This document shows positions 30,752 to 39,946 of a stretch of DNA of 64,000 nucleotides, in pieces. Made by a program: the position numbers and the translations under genes. The stretch's first letter is position 1; each line of letters opens with the position of its first letter. The notes beneath the pieces were generated by a model. That model made no database searches. It saw only the letters and a program-made list of their open reading frames with translations, and was not told where the DNA came from. Origin of the DNA: Acidobacteriota bacterium (lineage in GTDB: Bacteria; Aquificota; Aquificia; Aquificales; Aquificaceae); the NCBI GenBank assembly GCA_003696155.1, contig RFFP01000022.1, positions 62,001-126,000 of the forward strand. The letters are read 5' to 3'.

Positions 30752-33467
30752 TTCTTTGATTGTATACGCTCAAGCAAGGGATCTATCCGTGGGTTTTATA
30801 CTCTACCGTCAACCACCGGACGAGGCTTTTTACCTCTATGATTGGCTAGTAGTTGACCCAGACAACTTTCCTGCGGAACGTCTTGAGGAGAAGTTTTACC
30901 TCAGGAATAGAAGAACTCAAAAGTTGATAGCCTATGTATCCATAGGTGAATTAGAACCTTATAGAGTTTACTTTAAGGAAGCTAAGAAAGAATGGGTGCT
31001 TGGAGAAAACAGGGCTTGGGATACCCTTGTGGCAGACATCAGAAAGGAAGGCTATCGAGAGTTTTTGATGAAAAGGGTTTTCCCTAAACTCTCAGGGTTT
31101 GATGGCTTCTTTCTTGATACTCTGGATAGCTACCAGCTTGTTCTCAAAAAAGAGGAAGAGCGAAAAGAGTACGAGAGAGAGCTCTTGAACTTCATAAAAA
31201 ATCTTAGAAAAGCTTACCCAGAAAAGCTTCTTTTGATAAACAGGGGGTTTGAGGTCATGGAAGGGCTGACAGGGGTAGTAAACGGTTTGGTGGCGGAGAG
31301 CCTCTTTTATGGCATAGACCTATCAAGAGATAAAGCCTATAAAAAGATGAAAGATGATGAGACTCAGTGGCTTCTAGAGAGACTTAAAAAAGCTAAAGAA
31401 CTGGGCTTTGAGGTTATAGTGGTAGACTACGTAGACCCAAAAGATAGAAAGCTCGCAAGGGAATTAAGGGAGAGAATAAGAAGCTTAGGATTTATCCCCT
31501 TTATCTCTGACAGATACCTCAGCAGTCTAGGTCTGAGCCTTTACGAGCCTATACCTAGAAAGGTCCTTGTTTTATACGATGGTGAGGTTCAAAATCCCTA
31601 TAACATGGGCGCAACACGCTTCTTTTTTAGCTCTCTTGAGTTTCTAGGTTTCGTGCCAGTTACCTACGATATAAACAGAGGGCTTCCAGACTACGGCTTC
31701 ATGGGTGAATACATGGGTATTATTGTAGACCTTGACAGTCCACCCAAGGACAAGGGCAAGTTTACAAAGTGGTTGCTTCAAAGGGTTGAAGAGGGAATAA
31801 AGGTTTTCTTTGTTAATGATATTCCCCTTTCAGACTATGGACTTAAATACCTTGGAATAGAGAAACTGGGTGAGATAAGGGCTGTTGATAGACCTGTTCT
31901 TACTAAAGCTGAAGGATGGGAATATTTTGAGGCTGAACCTTCTTTGGAATGGGGTCCGATGCTGAGGGTAAAGAGGGGCAAAGTGCTATTAAAAGCGGAG
32001 CTCAGGGGAACTACTTTTTATCCTCTGGTGATAACCCATTGGGGAGGGTATGCCCTTAAGGGTAGTTTGGTAGTTGATAAGGGTGAGTACGAATACTTAG
32101 TATTCAATCCCATACTCTTCTTTAAGACCCTCTTTGAGCCGAACTTTCCAGCGCCGGACGTGACTACAGAAAACGGCAGGAGAATTTTAACCGCTCATAT
32201 AGATGGAGATGCCAGCTTTGGCGTGGCTGACTTTGATCCATCGAAGAGCCTAATGGAGGTTATAAAGGATGAGATAATAAAGAGATATCAAATACCACAT
32301 ACAGTTTCCTTTATAGAGGGTGAAATATCCCCAGAAGGTCTATATCCAGATAAGAGCAAAAGGCTGATAGAAATAGCACGTAGCTTAGCTCTACTTCCCA
32401 ACGTAGAGCTTGCAAGCCATAGCCTTTCCCATCCCTTCAGTTGGCAAAGTTTAGAAAAGTTGAGTTCAGGGCTTAAGCCAAGCACAGAGCCCGCTCCCTA
32501 TGGTTACAATCTGCCCATAAAAGGCTATGTCTTCTCCCCGGAGAGGGAGATACTTGGTTCTGTAGACTTTATAAACCGTTACATATCTCCTGAGGGCAAA
32601 AGGGTAAAGGTCTTCCTATGGACAGGTGACTGTGACCCGTCAGGGAGCACTTTGAAGCTTACTTACAAGGCCAAGCTCTATAACGTGAACGGTGGTCTTA
32701 CTTGGATAAACAAACTGGAGAACATATACAGCCTAATATCCCCCATGGGTGTGAACAAAGGGGAGTACTTCCAAATTTTTGCCCCCATCCAAAACGAGAA
32801 TATCTACACAAATCGGTGGACAGATTACTATGGTTATACAAGGGTTATAGAAACTTTCAAGCTGACAGAAAACCCCCACAGGTTAAAACCTATAAGTATA
32901 TACTACCACTTTTACTCTGGTCAGAAGGTTGCTTCCTTAAAGGCCCTTCATGAAGTTTATACTTATGCTCTCTCCCAAGAGGTAAACCCAATTTTTCTAT
33001 CCGAATACGCCCAGAAGGTTATGGAATTCAGGAGCTCGGTATTTGCATTTGACACTGAGGGTAATATGGTGTTCCTAAGCGGAGGTAATCTCAGGACCCT
33101 TAGGTTTGATTCGGACGTTTATCCGAACATCAAAAGGAGTAAAGGTGTGGTAGGTTATAGAAAGGTGAACAACTCCACCTATGTACACTTGGATGGTTCT
33201 GGCAACTATAGGATAGTCCTTTCAGAAAAACCACCTAATTTTGCGCTTCTCGATGCTAATGGAAAGGTGGAAAACTTTGAACAATCCCATAGTTTATACA
33301 AGTTTACAATTGTATCCTACATACCTACGGAGTTCAAGTTATACTCAGACGGGTGTTATATAGATGTTAAACCAAAGGGAAGTATTACAGAAAAAGGAAA
33401 GGGTATCTTTGAATTCAAATACAAGGAGGAGAAAAGGGTCTATGTGGAAGCCAGGTGTAATTCGTGA
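30717..33467 (+). CDS. pelA: Pel polysaccharide hydrolase/deacetylase PelA
   Basis: 916 aa. Signal peptide (1-20, cleaved near AQA); residues about 25-270 are a GH114-like alpha-1,4-galactosaminidase domain (AYVSIGELEPYR, GFDGFFLDTLDSY, LLINRGFEVM, VVDYVDPKDR); a middle alpha/beta segment (about 280-470); then a polysaccharide-deacetylase domain with TAHIDGDASFG (Asp, about 495) and ELASHSLSHPFSW (HxxxH metal site). PelA trims and deacetylates the cationic Pel polymer in the periplasm. Length and domain order match Pseudomonas PelA. Confidence 0.93.
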   Translation: MRFIIGLLCLLSSLIVYAQARDLSVGFILYRQPPDEAFYLYDWLVVDPDNFPAERLEEKFYLRNRRTQKLIAYVSIGELEPYRVYFKEAKKEWVLGENRAWDTLVADIRKEGYREFLMKRVFPKLSGFDGFFLDTLDSYQLVLKKEEERKEYERELLNFIKNLRKAYPEKLLLINRGFEVMEGLTGVVNGLVAESLFYGIDLSRDKAYKKMKDDETQWLLERLKKAKELGFEVIVVDYVDPKDRKLARELRERIRSLGFIPFISDRYLSSLGLSLYEPIPRKVLVLYDGEVQNPYNMGATRFFFSSLEFLGFVPVTYDINRGLPDYGFMGEYMGIIVDLDSPPKDKGKFTKWLLQRVEEGIKVFFVNDIPLSDYGLKYLGIEKLGEIRAVDRPVLTKAEGWEYFEAEPSLEWGPMLRVKRGKVLLKAELRGTTFYPLVITHWGGYALKGSLVVDKGEYEYLVFNPILFFKTLFEPNFPAPDVTTENGRRILTAHIDGDASFGVADFDPSKSLMEVIKDEIIKRYQIPHTVSFIEGEISPEGLYPDKSKRLIEIARSLALLPNVELASHSLSHPFSWQSLEKLSSGLKPSTEPAPYGYNLPIKGYVFSPEREILGSVDFINRYISPEGKRVKVFLWTGDCDPSGSTLKLTYKAKLYNVNGGLTWINKLENIYSLISPMGVNKGEYFQIFAPIQNENIYTNRWTDYYGYTRVIETFKLTENPHRLKPISIYYHFYSGQKVASLKALHEVYTYALSQEVNPIFLSEYAQKVMEFRSSVFAFDTEGNMVFLSGGNLRTLRFDSDVYPNIKRSKGVVGYRKVNNSTYVHLDGSGNYRIVLSEKPPNFALLDANGKVENFEQSHSLYKFTIVSYIPTEFKLYSDGCYIDVKPKGSITEKGKGIFEFKYKEEKRVYVEARCNS

Positions 33468-34602
33468 GTTTATAAGCCATGCAGAACTATCGGTATTTGT
33501 GATGTTTATACTCTTTCTCGCAGCTATCCTTTTTCCTAAGGGGAGGATTGAGGAGTATATAAAGGTGGAAGATGTGAATGTAGAGCTTTCCAACTTTTAT
33601 CTTGATAATCTCTATAGAAAATATAAGGACCCACGGATAGTGGACCTATTGGTAGATAGGTACAAGCTACTCGGTGATGAAGAGCAGTTAAAAAACCTAG
33701 TAGAGGACTTAGAAAAACACCATGATAGGCGTTTAAGGGCAAAGGCTTTAGTTCTTAACTATAGAACACTGAAAACAAAGTTTTTTTCTGAAGGGCTTAC
33801 CCAAGAAGATAAAAAAGCCCTAAGAAGTAGTATGGAAGAGTACCTTATAAAAGCCGTTTTTTTCAGTGAAGACCCAAAAGACATAAGATATCTATACAAA
33901 GAAGCTCTATCTATGGAGTTTCATAGGGTGGCTCTAATTTCTGCAAAAAGGCTTGCCGAAAAAGATATGGCAGATATCCGCCTCTTAAGTGAAGTCTATA
34001 GGTTATCTATAGGAATGAAAGATTACGCTTCTGCAAGGTATTTTCTGGAAAAAATTATAGAAAAGGATAATAAAAACAAGGTGCAATGGTTTTATGAGCT
34101 CTACAATCTAGGTATAGCTACAAAAGATTACAAGCTGGCAGAAAAATCATTGATGGAGCTTATGAGATTAGAACCCCAGAACAGAGAGCTCCACAGAAGG
34201 GAACTCGTAAACCTGTATCTCTATCTAGGAGACAGAAGGACTGCTATTAGACTAATAGAGGAGTATTTAAAGACCGAACCTACAAACAGAAAATGGAAAG
34301 AGGAACTCACCAGGCTCTACCTTGCAGATGGTAACTATTCCACAGCCCATAAGCTCTATAAAGAGATGTTTATTGAGGAAACAAATCCATACGAAAGAAG
34401 AGAATACTTTAAAAAGGCGGTTCAGATGCTCCTATGGTCTGGAAACTATGAGGAGTTAGAAGTATTTCTTCTGGAAAACTACAAGGAGTTTGTGAGGGAT
34501 AGGGATATGGCTGAGTTTATACTGAAAGCAGCTTTGGCTACGGGGAAGCCATCCTTATATCAGCCCATTGCTGTTGAAGTAAGTAGGAGTATCTTAAAAT
34601 GA
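33442..34602 (+). CDS. PelB N-terminal part: membrane-anchored TPR protein
   Basis: 386 aa from ATG 33442, which has AAGGAGGAG upstream; in-frame reading extends to 33364, but that part overlaps pelA by 104 nt. One membrane helix (about 12-32, LSVFVMFILFLAAILF) is followed by TPR-like helical repeats to the end (for example KDYKLAEKSLMELMRLEPQN and DGNYSTAHKLYKEMF). In Pseudomonas PelB one long protein carries an anchor, about 19 TPRs and a barrel; here this gene supplies the anchor and the first repeats. It overlaps the next gene by 4 nt (ATGA). Confidence 0.8.
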   Translation: MWKPGVIREFISHAELSVFVMFILFLAAILFPKGRIEEYIKVEDVNVELSNFYLDNLYRKYKDPRIVDLLVDRYKLLGDEEQLKNLVEDLEKHHDRRLRAKALVLNYRTLKTKFFSEGLTQEDKKALRSSMEEYLIKAVFFSEDPKDIRYLYKEALSMEFHRVALISAKRLAEKDMADIRLLSEVYRLSIGMKDYASARYFLEKIIEKDNKNKVQWFYELYNLGIATKDYKLAEKSLMELMRLEPQNRELHRRELVNLYLYLGDRRTAIRLIEEYLKTEPTNRKWKEELTRLYLADGNYSTAHKLYKEMFIEETNPYERREYFKKAVQMLLWSGNYEELEVFLLENYKEFVRDRDMAEFILKAALATGKPSLYQPIAVEVSRSILK

Positions 34603-37442
34603 AAAAGATCATCTTAAGTGCGCTAATTCCCCTCTGTATTGCCTCTTACCAAGAGGTTAGGGCCCAGGATGGTTCTAAAGCAGTAGAGAGTATAAGCAAG
34701 CAGAAGGTGGATAGGGAATTCATCAAATTGCTCCTTCAGGCGCTCCTCGGTGCAGGCGATCTCCAGAACGCCTATTTGGTAGCTAAAAGAGGAGTAGAGC
34801 TTTATCCTAAGGATCCATACATGTGGAAAATACTGGGTCAAATAGCTTTATGGATTGGAGATACACAGCAAGCCGTAGAAGCTTATACGAAGTTATACGA
34901 GCTTACACCCACCAAGGAGATAAGGAGGGAGCTATTTAATATGGCCTTATCCGCCAACCGATTTGATTTAGCTGCGAGTTTAATAGAGTCAGATGTAAGG
35001 ATGGAGGAGTTTAAAGATTTAGAGACCATACTCTACGTCTATATACAGGCAGGCAGGGTGGAGGACCTGTTTTACATGCTTGAGGACCTTTATAAGAAAA
35101 AAGGAGACTCAAAAATTCTTTACAATATGGCCTATATCCTATACAGCTACAGGAAGCCTATAAAGAGATTGAAAACTGTGGAACTTGTTGCTGAGGACGG
35201 CCGAAGGTATACAACTACGGAAGAGATAACAGTTGATCCTCTTGAAGAAGCAGAAAGGTATGCAAGGGAACTTGTACAAAAGGAACCTGACAAGCTTCCC
35301 TATGTTATGCTCTACGCAAGCATTCTATACTCTAAGAAGAAGTTTCCAGAGTCTTTGAAAGTGATGAGGGATTTTATAAATTACTCTGAAGGTATGAAGG
35401 AAAGCCAGGAATTGATAGATTATCTGGAAACACTCTCGGACGTAGCATGGGCTCTTAAGGATATGGAAACCTCACTCTACGCCACCAATAGATTGTACAG
35501 TATGGGAAAGGCAAGGCTTAGTGATTATATAAGATTATATACCTACTATTTTCATACAGAAAAATATGGCATTGCCGCAGCATACGCCTTGGAAGGATAC
35601 AATAAGTTTAAGTATCTCTTCTTGCTTGAAGGCTACATAGAAAGCTTGTACAGGAACGGTGACTACCAAAAAATCCTCTCCTTTATGGAAGGTGTAGGAG
35701 AAGAAAGCCTCACTACACTGGCTCTATCTCGTTATATAGGTGCCCTTTTAAGGGTGTATGAGCCAGAAAGGGCCGCTGCCAGGACCATAGAGTTACTAAA
35801 TAAAAACTTTAGCCAAGAACTCCTTTCTGGAGCCATATATTCAGCGGTTGAAAATCATAACCAGAGGCTTGCTTTGGAGCTTCTGGAAAAATTTAAACCT
35901 TATGAAAAAGACATGCCTTTAGAGTTCGCTCTGCTGTATATATTCCTTCAGGATGGGCAAAGGGCTCTTTCCCTACTTGAACTGCTAAAGGATAGTCCCA
36001 ACCCCAGTATTCGTTTGCTTTATGCCGATGCCTTAAATCTCTATGGACGAGAGCTATACAGCCAGAGAATAAGGTGGCAAATATACAGAGACTTAGAAGG
36101 GAAAGTTAGATCAGGTAATTACAGCTACGAGGAGCTCTTTGCCTTTCTTGCAGTAGCTATGCATTTTATGCATAGCAGAGCCTATATTGAACTTCTTGAG
36201 GAGCACAAAAGGGCCCTCGACCCTGCTGCGTATAGAGATATCTACCTTTCTTACACCCTCCATATAGAAAACAGGCCTACAGCAGAGTTTCTTATGAGGA
36301 GATACCGCCACATTCTAAAGCCCTGGATGAAGCTCAACGTGGCTCTTTGGAGCGACGATAGGTATTGGATAGATAGTTTACTTGACCGATTCCTGCCATC
36401 ACTATCCATAAGAGACCGAGTGGAAGGACTTCGTAGAACTGGTCAGATAGAGAGGGCCATGGAGTACGGCTATGTGGGTTTAGAGTCCAATAGGGAAGAT
36501 TACTTACTTTACAAACAGCATAGAGACCTAGTAGTTCAGTATAGACCGAAATTAAATATAGAAAGCTTTTACGCAGAAAGATCCAAGGTTAAGGAAATTG
36601 GTAAAAGTATCTATCTTTCAAGGAGTTTAGGTGATGGTATTCAACTATTCTTTAGGTACGAAGCGTCAACGGTCGTGGACAAAGCCGGTCTTCTAAGCTA
36701 CAGCCCAGATAGACATAACTTTTTTACCGGTCTTCAAAAACATACGAACAGAGGAAAGCTTTCTATGGGAGTTGGATATCATAAGAACATAGAGGAAAAT
36801 CTATATTACAGTTTTGAGTACATGAGATACTTAACCCATAAAACAAGCCTCGGCCTTAATCTAAAACTGAGAGCCCCCGCCGATGAAACCCTATACCTTC
36901 ACTACGGAGGCATGAAGGATAACCTTGGTCTATCTTTCACGCACAACTTTAACAGTAGAACTCTTTATTACGCCTCTGTGAACGGCAATATCTACTACTC
37001 TGCAGAGGGGAAGAAGGCAGGGGAGGGTGTAAACTTCTACCATGAGCTTTACCACAAGCTAAGGATTGGCTACCCTGACTACACACTTAGAATTTACAGC
37101 TCTCATAGCTCTTATTGGGAAAGGAAGCAAAAGGGGAAAATGGCTAATCTGGCTGCTGTTGGTTTGCCAGACGTTATACCGCCTTCAAGCAATCAGATAG
37201 GTTTTGGTTTTTCCTTTGGGTTTGACAACTTAAATTCCTACACCAGAGTTTGGAGACCATTTGCAAGTCTGGATATGGGCTACGATGAAAAGTCTGGCCT
37301 TGGTCTTGGGGTAAATGTGGGCGTGGGTGGTGCACTCTTTGGAAAGGATAACCTATCCGTGCGAGCCTTTTACTCCAGTCTTCTAAGAAAGGTTTTTGAT
37401 AGGTATTCGGGTGTATACCTAACGTACACTAGGTTCTTTTAG
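34599..37442 (+). CDS. pelB: PelB C-terminal part: TPR plus outer-membrane beta-barrel
   Basis: 947 aa. Signal peptide (1-22), TPR-like repeats from about 35 to 640 (AYLVAKRGVELYPKDPYMW, LGQIALWIGDTQQAVEAYTK), then from about 665 alternating beta strands ending in the aromatic YSGVYLTYTRFF, as expected for an outer-membrane barrel. This is the export pore for Pel. Its own signal peptide and ATGA overlap show it is a separate chain, not a frameshift of the upstream gene. Its end overlaps pelF by 14 nt, tail to tail. Confidence 0.88.
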   Translation: MKKIILSALIPLCIASYQEVRAQDGSKAVESISKQKVDREFIKLLLQALLGAGDLQNAYLVAKRGVELYPKDPYMWKILGQIALWIGDTQQAVEAYTKLYELTPTKEIRRELFNMALSANRFDLAASLIESDVRMEEFKDLETILYVYIQAGRVEDLFYMLEDLYKKKGDSKILYNMAYILYSYRKPIKRLKTVELVAEDGRRYTTTEEITVDPLEEAERYARELVQKEPDKLPYVMLYASILYSKKKFPESLKVMRDFINYSEGMKESQELIDYLETLSDVAWALKDMETSLYATNRLYSMGKARLSDYIRLYTYYFHTEKYGIAAAYALEGYNKFKYLFLLEGYIESLYRNGDYQKILSFMEGVGEESLTTLALSRYIGALLRVYEPERAAARTIELLNKNFSQELLSGAIYSAVENHNQRLALELLEKFKPYEKDMPLEFALLYIFLQDGQRALSLLELLKDSPNPSIRLLYADALNLYGRELYSQRIRWQIYRDLEGKVRSGNYSYEELFAFLAVAMHFMHSRAYIELLEEHKRALDPAAYRDIYLSYTLHIENRPTAEFLMRRYRHILKPWMKLNVALWSDDRYWIDSLLDRFLPSLSIRDRVEGLRRTGQIERAMEYGYVGLESNREDYLLYKQHRDLVVQYRPKLNIESFYAERSKVKEIGKSIYLSRSLGDGIQLFFRYEASTVVDKAGLLSYSPDRHNFFTGLQKHTNRGKLSMGVGYHKNIEENLYYSFEYMRYLTHKTSLGLNLKLRAPADETLYLHYGGMKDNLGLSFTHNFNSRTLYYASVNGNIYYSAEGKKAGEGVNFYHELYHKLRIGYPDYTLRIYSSHSSYWERKQKGKMANLAAVGLPDVIPPSSNQIGFGFSFGFDNLNSYTRVWRPFASLDMGYDEKSGLGLGVNVGVGGALFGKDNLSVRAFYSSLLRKVFDRYSGVYLTYTRFF

Positions 37443-38958
37443 AAGGTATGCTCTCTTGGAGGCTATTATAAACCTCCCTATAGTTGTTCAGAAATTCTTC
37501 TTTAGTATAAAACCTGTTAACCCTCTTGATGGCGGCTTTGTGATAGGATTCCCATAGCTCTGCGTTTTTAAGTATTTCTATGTAAGCCTTTGCCAATGCT
37601 TCTGGGTTCGCTATAGGTACAACCTCACCTGCTTTCCCGATATTAATATCCTCTTCGTTGAGCCCACCGTATATGAGTTGTCTACACGAACCTACGTCTG
37701 TAGCTACACAGGGCAAACCGGCGGCGAAGCCTTCTAACACAGATAGAGGCATACCTTCGCTTATGGAAGTTAGCGTTAGTATTCCTGTCTTAGGAAATAT
37801 ATCCAAGGGTTTTTGGAAACCTAAAAATTTTACGTTTTTCTCCAGGTTTAGAAATTCAACCAACTTCTTACACTCTTCGTAGTAATCTGGGTCTTCGTCT
37901 GTTGGACCAACTATCCATCCCTCGGCTTCTGGAATCTTACCTGTTACAATACGCATTGCCTTTATAAAGGTCTTTACATCTTTTATAGAAACAACTCTTC
38001 CTAATAAGGTTATAACCTTCGGTGGGATAGATGGTCTAAGTCTAAGAGCTTCTGCATACACCTCCACATTCACTCCGTTAGGAATTACTACGCACCTCTC
38101 TGGTGGTGCACCCAAGGAAATCTGTATATCCTTTGCATCAGCAAAAAGAGATATTATCTTTGAACTTGCATAGTATGCGAACCGTCCAATGCCTTCAAAG
38201 AAGGCAGTCCATAGGTATTTTATATGGTCTGGCTCTCCAACACTTTTAAGAAAGAAAGGAACACTCCTTAAAAGCCACTCGCTGTTAAGTATGTCTATCT
38301 TCCTTTCTCTTGTGTATATACCGTGTTCTGTAATAACGAAGGGTCTTTTGTAACTGTACGCAAGTAAAGCGCCAAGAAACCCCGCATAACCAGTGGATGG
38401 ACTGTGAACAATATCAAAATCTGGCGGATTCTTAGCCAATTTGGCAACTTTAAAAATGGGAATATGCATGTTTCTTATAGTCCAAAAGTAATCTATGAAG
38501 GGATAATCTTCTGCAAATTCAGCATACATATGAGTTATAAAATCCCATGCTTTTTTACTGTACAGGAAAATCTCCTCGTTTAGCTTCTCGGTGTAAAACT
38601 CTAAATTTTTTAGCTCTTGTGGAAAATCTCCGCCCCCTCCCTTAAACCACATATGAAGTCCCTTTAAGTATTCAAAAATTTTCTCGTCTTTAGGCTCAAT
38701 TTTCTTTGGTAATGGGAAAGATATAAAATCGAAAAGGAACTCAGAGGATAAATATACAAGATTCTTTGGAAATTCGTACTTTAGTTCCCCGTAATCCTCC
38801 TTTCTACTACCTAAAAACATCACACCAAATTTTTTTTCGGGCAAGCCACTTATCAGTTCGTGTATCCATGCAGATACACCCCCTCTAATGTAAGGGTAGG
38901 TGCCTTCAGCTATTATAAGAACGTCTACCCTTTTGTCTTTTTTAAGAAGCTCTTGCAT
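37429..38958 (-). CDS. pelF: Pel glycosyltransferase PelF
   Basis: 509-aa GT4-family transferase that polymerises Pel from UDP-GalNAc in the cytosol. The PelF-specific N-terminus is present (VLIIAEGTYPYIRGGVSAW, HELISGLPEKKF), then IVHSPSTGYAGFLGALLAY, CVVIPNGVNVEVY, ITLLGRVVSIKDVKTFIKA and the GT4 donor motif SEGMPLSVLEGFAAGLPCVA. The length matches. Last gene of the minus-strand pelCDEF arm; it overlaps pelE by 17 nt. Confidence 0.95.
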   Translation of the reverse strand: MQELLKKDKRVDVLIIAEGTYPYIRGGVSAWIHELISGLPEKKFGVMFLGSRKEDYGELKYEFPKNLVYLSSEFLFDFISFPLPKKIEPKDEKIFEYLKGLHMWFKGGGGDFPQELKNLEFYTEKLNEEIFLYSKKAWDFITHMYAEFAEDYPFIDYFWTIRNMHIPIFKVAKLAKNPPDFDIVHSPSTGYAGFLGALLAYSYKRPFVITEHGIYTRERKIDILNSEWLLRSVPFFLKSVGEPDHIKYLWTAFFEGIGRFAYYASSKIISLFADAKDIQISLGAPPERCVVIPNGVNVEVYAEALRLRPSIPPKVITLLGRVVSIKDVKTFIKAMRIVTGKIPEAEGWIVGPTDEDPDYYEECKKLVEFLNLEKNVKFLGFQKPLDIFPKTGILTLTSISEGMPLSVLEGFAAGLPCVATDVGSCRQLIYGGLNEEDINIGKAGEVVPIANPEALAKAYIEILKNAELWESYHKAAIKRVNRFYTKEEFLNNYREVYNSLQESIPSKRT

Positions 38959-39946
38959 CTTCTCCTACCCACAGGTCTCTACAGTATTTAACCCTTACAT
39001 CCGTAGTAAAGCTAAGCTCCTTAAATAATTCCTTGACCTTTTCATAGTTGCCCATATAATAATAACACTCAGCCATATAGGGAATTGTTCTCTGTTTTAT
39101 GTGTAGATTGGAGTACGCCTTACTCAAATGCATAATTGCTTTTTCCCACTGGCGAAGTTTTACATATATCTTCCCTAGTAAGAGATGCACATGGTCATCT
39201 TCTTCTATTTCAATGGACTTCAGTGCATAATCCCTAGCAGTATAGAGCGTTTCCTTGACAAACTCCTTATCTACTAGGTTGAATAATACTGTATCGTAGT
39301 AAGCCTGTGCAAGCTGAGCGTATACCCTAGCTTTTTCCTTTGGGGAGAGATTCTCCTCTAGCTTTTTTTTAAGGTCGTGCATTCTTTCGGTTATCCTCTT
39401 CTCCGTCCTATATAGAAGACTAAAAGCAAACAGTCTAAGATCTCCATCAACGGTATTTATGCTTTCCTTTACAAGGGAATATACGGCAGGAACTTTTATA
39501 TTGGTAAGCACACTGAACGCTTGCTCTCTTAGTGCCTTATGTACCTTTTTGTCCTTTATTATTCCTGGTACTCCAGCCTCTCCAAAAAATCTGCCAGGAA
39601 AATAAAAATCGGAGTGTAAAAAGTCCTCCACCACTAGGTACTCTTCGGTTTTTATGAAGATGTTTTCACCATATCTAAAAAAGTACAGAGCAAGCAGGAG
39701 AGTTGCCATATATCCTACTGGAAAGGTAAAGAAAGATATAGCAATCAGCAGAACAATAGACCGGAGAGGATGTTTCTTGTATAAAGCTGGTAATAGAGGG
39801 AAAACTATCAAAGCAAGAATAGCCGATGCAATAAGGTGGAATAAGAAGGCAAAGGGCAAGAGATAGAAACGCGCACCACCCTCTAGAATTAAAAGTATAC
39901 TCAAAGCCTCAAAGGAGATAGAAAATGGTAGTAGTTTTCCACTCAT
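38942..39946 (-). CDS. pelE: Pel assembly protein PelE
   Basis: 334 aa. Three membrane helices near the N-terminus (about 11-25, 28-50 and 60-90), then a cytoplasmic helical region with TPR-like repeats (LRLFAFSLLYRTEKR, HLLLGKIYVKLRQWEKAIMH, PYMAECYYYMGNYEKVKEL). This is the PelE architecture, which links PelD to the synthase. Identification rests on the layout and on the position between pelD and pelF (4-nt and 17-nt overlaps). Confidence 0.85.
   Translation of the reverse strand: MSGKLLPFSISFEALSILLILEGGARFYLLPFAFLFHLIASAILALIVFPLLPALYKKHPLRSIVLLIAISFFTFPVGYMATLLLALYFFRYGENIFIKTEEYLVVEDFLHSDFYFPGRFFGEAGVPGIIKDKKVHKALREQAFSVLTNIKVPAVYSLVKESINTVDGDLRLFAFSLLYRTEKRITERMHDLKKKLEENLSPKEKARVYAQLAQAYYDTVLFNLVDKEFVKETLYTARDYALKSIEIEEDDHVHLLLGKIYVKLRQWEKAIMHLSKAYSNLHIKQRTIPYMAECYYYMGNYEKVKELFKELSFTTDVRVKYCRDLWVGEDARAS

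Noticed and set aside
33364-33441. Earlier start of the first PelB gene
   Set aside because: It would overlap pelA by 104 nt, lacks a ribosome site, and places a charged stretch before the membrane helix.
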